Below are positions 14,659 through 21,199 of a DNA stretch of 21,199 nt, piece by piece. The stretch's first letter is position 1. Each line of letters starts with the position of its first letter. Both the position numbers and the translations under genes were made by a program. The notes beneath the pieces were generated by a model that made no database searches, was not told the DNA's origin, and saw only the letters and a list, made by a program, of their open reading frames with translations. Source of the DNA: a virus. The stretch is from the IMG/VR virus record IMGVR_UViG_3300006920_000318, positions 1-21,199 of that record. One strand, 5' to 3'.

Positions 14659-15126
14659 CTAAAGCTCAATTAGTTTGTGTAGCTTTGTACCTACCTGCTT
14701 TAATTCAACACCCTTAGTTAGAAGTACGCAGTTTCTGTAGTTATTCCAGTCTATTCTGAAGGAAGTATCTAGTACTCCTCCGTTCAATTCTTTAATCAGT
14801 AGGTTAAGTGCGTTTATTGTATATAACGTGTTTGTTTCTTTTTTTCGATGTACTAAAATAGTATTATCTAAAAAATTGTTAATATTTCCAAAATCTACGT
14901 TGTAAGTACATAGGTACTCATCTTGTTGTTTTGAATATAGTACAAATATCTTATTGTAGAGAATTTTATAACTAGTCTCTATAGTAGTTAACACTTCTTC
15001 TAACTCTTCTCCGGTAGAAAAAGTGCAAAACAACTTATTACTCATATCTTCATTTCTAAAAGCTGATCCGGTGTCGTAGTCGAATTTGCTTATTAACGTA
15101 TCGTTCATATATAAATAGTTACTCAA
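14659..15126 (-). CDS. Small unknown protein in replication operon
   Basis: This protein has 155 residues from a TTG start at 15124-15126, or 149 from the ATG at 15106-15108, and the latter may be the true start. The TTG lies only 2 nt after the polymerase stop. It is soluble, with no membrane segment and no recognised motif. The C-terminal third (NTLYTINALNLLIKELNGG, then FRIDWNNYRNCVLLTKG) has the well-patterned look of a folded conserved domain. It sits between DNA polymerase and the SSB in a tight operon, so a replisome accessory role (polymerase partner, translational repressor or loader) is reasonable by position. RegA-like sequence was looked for and not seen. Confidence 0.75.
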   Translation of the reverse strand: MSNYLYMNDTLISKFDYDTGSAFRNEDMSNKLFCTFSTGEELEEVLTTIETSYKILYNKIFVLYSKQQDEYLCTYNVDFGNINNFLDNTILVHRKKETNTLYTINALNLLIKELNGGVLDTSFRIDWNNYRNCVLLTKGVELKQVGTKLHKLIEL

Positions 15127-15128
15127 TT

Positions 15129-16460
15129 CTATAAACTCAGATCCTTACTAAATTGAAATTTTACGGGGTATTTTTTACCCTCCTCTAGTATTTTCTGTAG
15201 TTCTTCTAAGGTTTCCTTTCCGTCTTCTTTCTTAAAGTCTATTATAATCGCATCATAAACGTATAACACTACTTTAGAATGTTTTCCGGATAAGTACCTT
15301 AGTACTTCTTTTAATATACGTATATTCCTCGAAGTCTCCAACGATTGCATCATATAGTTCATCAACTTGGCTGGATGCATGTCTTCTAGTTCTTTTGTGA
15401 AGGGTTTTTTTGATATTGGGTCATAGACTACTCCCTCTTCTTGGTAGGTTCTCCACATAGTATCTATAAATTGCTGTATTAACCTAAAGATAGGTAGGTT
15501 TTTATGCTGCACAGGTATCTTACCGTATATTGCATGGAAGTTTATCTGCTTTGCTTTTAAGTATTCTTCATCTGTAATCTCATCTTTACCGAAATATAGC
15601 TTAGCTAACTGCTTATGTGCTGATTCTTCGGTTAGCTCGTACCCTACTTGTTCAGCTAACAACCTTAAATGGTATCCATCAAAGTCAAACTCAACAAAGA
15701 AGTCGTTTATAGGTGTAAACACTCCTCTATGTTCCCTTGTCTTAGGAATAGCTGCAAAATTAACCGAGTTAAATGCGTTAGTTGGCCTAGAAGTGCTATT
15801 ATATAGGTTATACTGTGTATATGCCACACTACACTCTATATTGTGAACAGGATTTCGTGGTTGAAACAGTTCTACGAAGGATTCGTACTGTATTCCTATC
15901 CCTTGCTGTTCTACCATAAAGAATACATTTGCTGCAAGCTTATTATAGTAGTCGAATCCTGAAGGGATATTAAGATCTACTTTTTTCGTGTTAAATACGT
16001 GTTTATACTCGTTTTCGCACCTTTCGTACAATTTACCTAACGGTATAAGTTTATTAAGGTCTTTCTTACTACTGTGCTTAATGTAGTACCAGTTAATCAG
16101 TGTACTACTATCAGGAAGTTCTAACCTTTCGTAATGATTCATTGAATAGATTAGTGATATGTCTATAGCATCCTGTAAGTTAAGGTGATACAGTAGATTC
16201 TTCTTATTCTTTACGTATAGTATTGTAAATTTCTTTAAGATATCATAAACACGTTGTTTTACTACGTTTAGACCCTCTTCGTGATCGATAGGAATGATAT
16301 ACCCTTGTGGGGATTCTAACGGACGTATGTAGATTGCTACAGTTTCTGTCAGATAAGGGTGATACATGTCGTTTGTTGTAATAACGTCAAGGTAGCCTCC
16401 TCTACTGCTCTGTTCTTCAAGCCAGTCTAACTGATCTTCTGTTTCTAGTATATAAAACAT
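15129..16460 (-). CDS. Compact family A DNA polymerase
   Basis: This 443-residue protein has family A polymerase motifs in order. R225 lies in TSRPTNAFNSVNFAAIP, aligning with the E. coli Pol I R668 segment. Motif A is EFDFDGYHLRLL with D259. Motif B is KQINFHAIYG with K304, F308 and Y312. Motif C is LYVYDAIIID with D403. The two metal-binding aspartates are present. Three positions differ from Pol I: E710 is H264, the H-D-E of motif C is Y-D-A, and R754 is a tyrosine. The N-terminal 200 residues could be a relic exonuclease domain, but no D-x-E exonuclease motif is visible. Similar short polymerases occur in marine phages by my recollection. This is presumably the phage replicative enzyme. 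Confidence 0.88.
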   Translation of the reverse strand: MFYILETEDQLDWLEEQSSRGGYLDVITTNDMYHPYLTETVAIYIRPLESPQGYIIPIDHEEGLNVVKQRVYDILKKFTILYVKNKKNLLYHLNLQDAIDISLIYSMNHYERLELPDSSTLINWYYIKHSSKKDLNKLIPLGKLYERCENEYKHVFNTKKVDLNIPSGFDYYNKLAANVFFMVEQQGIGIQYESFVELFQPRNPVHNIECSVAYTQYNLYNSTSRPTNAFNSVNFAAIPKTREHRGVFTPINDFFVEFDFDGYHLRLLAEQVGYELTEESAHKQLAKLYFGKDEITDEEYLKAKQINFHAIYGKIPVQHKNLPIFRLIQQFIDTMWRTYQEEGVVYDPISKKPFTKELEDMHPAKLMNYMMQSLETSRNIRILKEVLRYLSGKHSKVVLYVYDAIIIDFKKEDGKETLEELQKILEEGKKYPVKFQFSKDLSL

Positions 16461-16505
16461 CTATAATATAACCTTTTTATCTAATATACGTAATCTATAT
16501 CAGAT

Positions 16506-17150
16506 CTACAACTTCCTTCCTGGTGCTGGAATATCAAAAGATGTGTTCTCCGGTCTAGTCTTGCTTTTTTGTACTAAGTCTGCTGGTGTTTCTTCAACAT
16601 ATTGTGTGAAATCCGTAATTAATGCGGTAATCCCTGGCATTTCTCTATTGAATAGCTGTGTAGACCTTCTATTTACGCTCTCAGCACCCCTATATACACG
16701 GTTATCCACTGTTATATCCTTTACTGGTCCTCTTAATCTCCAATTTAGTATACCGATTACTTCATATAGAGGAGTACCTTTAAACTTTCTATCAAAATCT
16801 ACTTCAGATACCTCTTTTATCTTACCTGTTGATAAGTTCTTACTAAAGTATCTTCCGGTTATTCCTAATTTCATCTCTCTTTCAGTAGGTTTAAATACTA
16901 TTGGTGTAGTATCGTAACTAGTTTGTACTTCTGAGTCTGAATTTAGTATGTTATCTATAGCTTTACTTGCGAATAGTTGAACTGCATTAGTAAATATACC
17001 TAATGCAAGGTCAGCAACCGGTACATCGAAGAACTGTCCTGCAGATGTCTTAATTACAGAGGATTTTTTATAGTTATTACCTTCACTATCTTTAAGTGGA
17101 GGTACATCCTGTGTTTTTTCTTTTTTATATTGGTGATTAGGTAAGTACAT
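16506..17150 (-). CDS. Putative baseplate-associated protein, unrecognised
   Basis: This 214-residue soluble protein follows the baseplate hub gene by 14 nt. The N-terminus is Lys/Tyr-rich. A possible amphipathic helix (VADLALGIFTNAVQLFASKAIDNIL, about 45-69) is followed by beta-type segments (ITGRYFSKNLSTGKIKEVSEVDF), then an RLRGPVKDITVDNRVYRGAE segment. The C-terminus is Pro/Lys-rich and ends IPAPGRKL. No enzyme motif or signal peptide is visible. Position at the end of the baseplate block, just before the polymerase, suggests a baseplate or hub accessory. The family is not recognised. Confidence 0.75.
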   Translation of the reverse strand: MYLPNHQYKKEKTQDVPPLKDSEGNNYKKSSVIKTSAGQFFDVPVADLALGIFTNAVQLFASKAIDNILNSDSEVQTSYDTTPIVFKPTEREMKLGITGRYFSKNLSTGKIKEVSEVDFDRKFKGTPLYEVIGILNWRLRGPVKDITVDNRVYRGAESVNRRSTQLFNREMPGITALITDFTQYVEETPADLVQKSKTRPENTSFDIPAPGRKL

Positions 17151-17164
17151 GTTAGTTTTTTATG

Positions 17165-20100
17165 TTAAACTGGTCCCCAGTATTCGAAATGCCATAGTTC
17201 ATCTGTGCCTGAATTGTCAGATAGTCTCCATGGGTTATAAAATCCGTACTTAGCACCTATTTCTGCTATTTTCTTATACTTATCGGTTTTTCTTCCTTCT
17301 AAGTTCTTAGCTGGATCACCTGATCCGCCTACTAGTACGTTTAAATCTCCTAAATCAATGGTTCCTCCCCATCCATGAGCCGATTTTCCTGGTGTTGCTA
17401 CTGTGTTTTTTTGTTCTAAGGTACCTTGGTGCTTTGTATTTCTGTATGCACTCGATACTTGGTAGGAAATACCTAAAGCTTTCATCGTTTCCCGCCAGTT
17501 TCTCCAAGCTCTGTAGGCTATTGGGTGTAGCATGTACTCAGGAATGTGGTTAGGATTCATGTACCTCTTTGAAGCGCCTTGATTTTCCCCTATAAACACT
17601 AGTACATTAGCATCTGTCTGGTCTAATAGTCCATTTAAGCGGAATTCTGCTCTTAACTTCTGTGCTAAAGGTGAACTATCGTAACGAGAACTACCTACCT
17701 TACCTTTATTTATGATTGGAGCCCAGTCTGTACCTGTATCCGATACAACCTCCTCTGTAATCGTAGTCTCTGGTGTTTCTTCTGGTATAGTATCTACACT
17801 ATTTTCTTTATGTGCTACCTTTTCTACTTCAGTTGGCAGTCCTATGTTAAAGAATTGAGTCTTTATTGAAGTAATCCACTTATTGTCCTGTATCGAATGT
17901 GCTAATCCTGTGATTAAGAATCCAAACTGTGTGGTATATACTTCAGGTAGCACACCTTTCTCTACTGGGAATGCCTGTCCTATCTTTAATCCTCCGATTC
18001 CTATAGTATCAAAAGATAACTCTATGGGAATGACCCCTGGTACAGGTTTTTTTGAAGTCCTTCCTTTAAAATATTCATCAAGTACGTTTATTGAGCAGTA
18101 CTGCTTATGGTAAGATCTTAAATTATTGAACCCTTCTTTATTGTAATCAGGTGCTTTGTAAAATTCAATAAAATTATCATCGTGATTGAATTCATCAAAA
18201 CAATTTTTCACTTCCCTAAACCATTCAAACTTCCTTTTTGCCTCTTCCGCACGTTGTTTCTCTTTTGAACTATCATCAGCAGTATTTACTACTGTCTTTG
18301 CTCGAATGTGCCTATCAATTAGTCCTGAGTTCCATTTTAGAAGTGCTTCTACGTTCTCTTTATAGTTGTTCCCTGTTCCTTGTGCAGCTATTGATATTTG
18401 TGCAGCTATTTCGTTTGATATTTTACTACTAATATTAAGTTTTGATACTGTTGACTTAAGCCCTACTAGGTTAATAGAGGCATTATCCGGTAATGATACT
18501 CTTGCAGGAGTTATTTTCCTATCTACAATATAGTACAGGTCCTCTACCTCATCATAGAATAAATCTAACTCGTTTACTCCTCCTAGTACGTCATTTATAC
18601 CTGATAGTACTCTTTTCAAGTAACTTGTCATGTTCTGTTGGGACTTGTCCGTACTATCTGCGATATCATCTATAATAGATGTTAGGAAATAGACAGATAC
18701 GTATATATTAAGTATGTCATCAGGCTTTCCCCTCAACTTACCTTCCTTAAAGAATTTTGATATGTTATCGTGCACATTCGAAGTTGTAATCTTACCTAAA
18801 GAACCTTTTACTGTAATTTCTTTTTGTTCTGTCTTTGATGGAACTACTATCGGTGTTCCTCCTTTAGTATACACAATTGATTCCTTACTTTCTTTAACCA
18901 GTCTACCTTTCTCCTCTATAGGTGCAGATGCTTTAGGAAGTATACATACTAGCGGGTCTATAGAAAAATGCTTTGGTGATGTTATGTATTTTGCGACACT
19001 TTCGTAATCTCCTGTCTTATCTACATCAGTCTGCCCTACGTAGAATTGAATCAGCTTTTTATTCTCTCCGTTCTTAAGTAATTCATCTTTTTCTGTAGAA
19101 TCCATAGGTGCAACAAACTTATTGTATACATCTAGCAATGTTCTTAATGTTATATACTGTCCTGAGATATCATCGTTGTCCCAAAAACCTGTATCTTTCA
19201 TCTCTAACGACACTACATTGACGGAATAGAACTGATCTAAGCGTTTCTTAAACTCTTTCGCGGTATCGTTGGATAAGGCTTTATCAGGTCTTTTATCATT
19301 GTTAAGAGACGTATAATCCTGTTTACTTTTTTTAGTTAATTCGGTAAAAAATTTATGAAATACACTTTTTCTTTGAAATCTATCTGTTTCTCTTCCTTCT
19401 GCGACATCCAAAGCTATTCCTGCATTGGAAGGATCAAAGGTTATTGCCATAGATTCTAATATAGAGCCTTTAGATATTAGAGTCACTGTACAATCGTATC
19501 CTCCGTCCTCTCTAAAGTTCCAAGAGAAGTTTTTAACATACCCGTACATAGCATCATAGTTATTATCACTAGCTTTTCTAAATTTTGCTAACTGTTCTTC
19601 TATATACCTTGTTCTATAATGCCAATTTACAAATTCATCAAAGCCTTTTACTTCTGAGCGAAGTTCTTGGTTTTCGCTATCTATCCATAAGCTATGTCCC
19701 CACTCTAACAGCATAGAGTAGCCCGGTCTTAAATACAGGGCTTGTATTACTTCTAAATCTTCTAAGGTCCATGCTACTAGTTTAATAGTTGCTTCTCTTA
19801 ATGTACCGTAAGTGTTTTTTGATTCAACATTTACTGATTCAATACCTGGTGTTGGCCTGAATCCTAGTGACTGGTAGTTGTGGTATGTATTTGTTCTTAA
19901 ATCTCCAGGTGTAATAGTACCGTCTTGTGCTACAGTAACAGGGGAGTGGTATTTATCTGTTGAGATCCCTCCTGATAGGGGTACATTCTTTTTCATACTA
20001 CCTCCCAGCAGTACATTATTATATGCTAAGTCTCTATTACCTGCTATTAATTTAGGATCGGTTCCTTCTTGTAATTTTTCAACCTCTTCCTTTGTTAAAG

Positions 20101-20263
20101 TATCAACGCTAGACATAAGCCTAACCCATGCACCGTTACTGTTCATGTACATTAGTTGATCTGAGGTTCTATTAACTGAGCTAAATAGCTTTTCTCTTGC
20201 TTTTAGTTGAGCAGCTACTTCAGGAGTGAATCCTGAACCTATAACTTCTTTTCTTTTTGCCAT
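17165..20263 (-). CDS. Baseplate hub protein with C-terminal M15 peptidase domain
   Basis: This is a 1032-residue protein. The N-terminal 850 residues are hub-like, with GFTPEVAAQLKAREKLF (11-27), beta-rich segments, and ELSFDTIGIGGLKIGQAF plus FLITGLAHSIQDNKWITSI, which resemble the beta-domain of gp27/late-control-type hubs. A Thr/Glu-rich linker follows. Residues about 880-1032 form an M15 D-Ala-D-Ala peptidase-type domain. SAYR (938-941), SAHGWGGTIDLG with H963 and D970, and DELWHFEYW with E1022 and H1025 give the zinc ligands and catalytic acid of that family. It probably cuts cell-wall peptides during tail penetration, the role played by gp5 lysozyme in T4. The start overlaps the LysM gene stop (TAATG). 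Confidence 0.88.
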   Translation of the reverse strand: MAKRKEVIGSGFTPEVAAQLKAREKLFSSVNRTSDQLMYMNSNGAWVRLMSSVDTLTKEEVEKLQEGTDPKLIAGNRDLAYNNVLLGGSMKKNVPLSGGISTDKYHSPVTVAQDGTITPGDLRTNTYHNYQSLGFRPTPGIESVNVESKNTYGTLREATIKLVAWTLEDLEVIQALYLRPGYSMLLEWGHSLWIDSENQELRSEVKGFDEFVNWHYRTRYIEEQLAKFRKASDNNYDAMYGYVKNFSWNFREDGGYDCTVTLISKGSILESMAITFDPSNAGIALDVAEGRETDRFQRKSVFHKFFTELTKKSKQDYTSLNNDKRPDKALSNDTAKEFKKRLDQFYSVNVVSLEMKDTGFWDNDDISGQYITLRTLLDVYNKFVAPMDSTEKDELLKNGENKKLIQFYVGQTDVDKTGDYESVAKYITSPKHFSIDPLVCILPKASAPIEEKGRLVKESKESIVYTKGGTPIVVPSKTEQKEITVKGSLGKITTSNVHDNISKFFKEGKLRGKPDDILNIYVSVYFLTSIIDDIADSTDKSQQNMTSYLKRVLSGINDVLGGVNELDLFYDEVEDLYYIVDRKITPARVSLPDNASINLVGLKSTVSKLNISSKISNEIAAQISIAAQGTGNNYKENVEALLKWNSGLIDRHIRAKTVVNTADDSSKEKQRAEEAKRKFEWFREVKNCFDEFNHDDNFIEFYKAPDYNKEGFNNLRSYHKQYCSINVLDEYFKGRTSKKPVPGVIPIELSFDTIGIGGLKIGQAFPVEKGVLPEVYTTQFGFLITGLAHSIQDNKWITSIKTQFFNIGLPTEVEKVAHKENSVDTIPEETPETTITEEVVSDTGTDWAPIINKGKVGSSRYDSSPLAQKLRAEFRLNGLLDQTDANVLVFIGENQGASKRYMNPNHIPEYMLHPIAYRAWRNWRETMKALGISYQVSSAYRNTKHQGTLEQKNTVATPGKSAHGWGGTIDLGDLNVLVGGSGDPAKNLEGRKTDKYKKIAEIGAKYGFYNPWRLSDNSGTDELWHFEYWGPV

Positions 20264-20568
20264 TACCTACTATTATTAACATTGTCAAAGTTTTGTAATA
20301 CCTGGTTCTTATCAGCAGGAATTCTTAACTGTATTCCCGGTGTTATGTTTAAAGATCCTCTAAAGTAGTTGTTGGCACTTGCTATTATCCACCATAAGGA
20401 TGAATCGTTGTAGAACTGTTGAGCCAGTACATCGAACCTATCACCAGCTGATGTAATAACGTAAATGTCATTCTCATTAACAGGTACTTCGGGGTATATA
20501 GCATTAGTTCTATAATTTACTCCTTCTGTTGACTTAGTGGTGTCTATATTTTTATAACGTCTCGGCAT
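20263..20568 (-). CDS. LysM-domain baseplate protein (gp53-like)
   Basis: This is a 101-residue protein. Residues about 35-84 are a LysM-type fold (YVITSAGDRFDVLAQQFYNDSSLWWIIASANN, then LNITPGIQLRIP), with the G-D-x-(F/L)-D-x-L-A and P-G-x-x-L-x-I-P hallmarks. A basic, disordered N-terminus precedes it. Small LysM proteins act as baseplate wedge or hub-binding subunits in T4 (gp53) and in contractile injection systems. The gene lies between a tube-initiator-like gene, which it overlaps by 17 nt, and the hub gene, whose ATG overlaps its stop. That gene order supports a baseplate role rather than a cell-wall lysin. Confidence 0.85.
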   Translation of the reverse strand: MPRRYKNIDTTKSTEGVNYRTNAIYPEVPVNENDIYVITSAGDRFDVLAQQFYNDSSLWWIIASANNYFRGSLNITPGIQLRIPADKNQVLQNFDNVNNSR

Positions 20569-21199
20569 TTGGTATGAAAGGTTTTCTGTTTCCTAGCGGT
20601 GTTGGGTTTGTAATGAAAGGTACTTTACCTGTTCTCGGTACAAAGTTATGAATTGGTTTAAATGCTATTCCACAATTCATTGTGTGAGGCAGTTCTTGCA
20701 TGTCGTCATCTGTACTTCCTTCCGGATTCTGCATTGCTATCTCCCAAGAATAGTCTTTTTGCCAACTATAATTGACACTTTCAAGTATTCCAGGTACTTC
20801 GTATATATAATCTCCTACAGTTAGCTTAACTAGTGTACCTCTCATAAAATTATTAATATTTGTATAGGTAGGTGCTGTAGCTGATGCTAGATAGGCCATT
20901 TTTTGATATAGAGGCTTCATTTCGTCCCTTGAAGCTGCAGATATTATAAATCCTAGGTTTACATTTCTTGAGAAACCCTGATATGTGTATAAGTCTTCTG
21001 CTCTACCTAGATACTTGGTACTATTCCAACTTCCTTGGAAACTATCGTCAAACTGTGTAATAAATGCTCTAAAGTATAGGAATTTACTCTCTTCAGGAGT
21101 AATTATCTCAAATTTAAACTTTATAAGGTCTCTACTTGCTTTTGTACCGTCAATCTTTGTATCCTGTATGGCTAATTTGTTAATCTGGTCTATTGTATC
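20552..21199 (-). CDS. Tail-tube initiator / baseplate protein (partial, 5' end outside window)
   Basis: The frame is open from the window edge to the stop at 20552-20554, giving at least 215 residues. The internal ATG at 20920 is probably not the start, because the 93 codons before it encode sensible protein (for example KFEIITPEESKFLYFRAFI). The pattern R.F.T.F.D.F, then W...KYLGRAEDLYTYQGF.R, then NLGFIISAASRDEM, then GTLVKLTVGDYIYEVPGILESV matches the beta-sandwich of tail-tube-like baseplate proteins in phages with long tails. It overlaps the LysM gene by 17 nt. It may correspond to T4 gp48/gp54-type tube-initiation proteins. That identity rests on context and pattern. Confidence 0.75.
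   Translation of the reverse strand, partial: DTIDQINKLAIQDTKIDGTKASRDLIKFKFEIITPEESKFLYFRAFITQFDDSFQGSWNSTKYLGRAEDLYTYQGFSRNVNLGFIISAASRDEMKPLYQKMAYLASATAPTYTNINNFMRGTLVKLTVGDYIYEVPGILESVNYSWQKDYSWEIAMQNPEGSTDDDMQELPHTMNCGIAFKPIHNFVPRTGKVPFITNPTPLGNRKPFIPNAETL

Noticed and set aside
20552-20920. Treating the ATG at 20918-20920 as the start of the tube-initiator-like gene
   Set aside because: The frame continues open for 93 codons to the window edge and encodes protein-like sequence matching the rest of the domain.
1-21199. tRNA genes, CRISPR arrays, insertion sequences, integrase or attachment sites
   Set aside because: All non-coding gaps are under 200 nt and were read through; none holds a cloverleaf-like segment, spaced repeats or terminal inverted repeats, and no transposase or integrase motif appears.

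Overview
The window looks like part of a tailed double-stranded DNA phage genome, probably infecting a Bacteroidota (Flavobacteriia-type) host. The DNA is AT-rich. Every convincing gene lies on the minus strand, packed with 1-nt or ATGA-type overlaps. Start codons are preceded by A/T-rich leaders rather than clear Shine-Dalgarno sequences. One accessory protein (9874-10239) resembles a family I associate with Bacteroidota chromosomes. Host and virus class are inferred from protein patterns; no database search was possible. No tRNA, CRISPR, insertion sequence, integrase or attachment site was found.

Read in the direction of transcription (right to left), the window has four blocks. (1) About 21199-16506 is a baseplate block: a tail-tube-initiator-like protein cut by the window edge, a small LysM baseplate protein, a 1032-residue hub carrying a C-terminal M15 peptidase, and an unrecognised companion. 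(2) About 16460-10269 is a T4-like replication and recombination block: a compact family A DNA polymerase, an unknown small protein, a gp32-like single-strand-binding protein, a UvsX/RecA-like recombinase, a FEN/T4 RNase H-type 5' nuclease and a DnaB/gp41-like helicase. (3) About 10239-7591 is an accessory block: a membrane HExxH protein, a membrane-anchored PD-(D/E)xK nuclease of the Endonuc_Holl type, a 47-residue basic protein, a four-helix membrane protein, a small conserved-looking protein, and a QueC-like preQ0 synthase that ends at a strong terminator. (4) About 7473-1 holds virion and tail-fibre-type proteins, with a CxxCxxCC metal-binding protein among them and a second terminator.

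The helicase, polymerase, SSB, recombinase and 5' nuclease could supply much of a self-encoded replication fork. Primase, sliding clamp and clamp loader are not in view. QueC suggests a 7-deazaguanine pathway, possibly for DNA modification, whose other genes must lie outside the window or come from the host. The main points for follow-up are a QueC without its zinc-binding cysteines, a divergent short polymerase, a 9-bp inverted repeat touching the SSB start codon, a recurrent 9-mer placed just before three start codons, and a C-terminal motif shared by two virion proteins.
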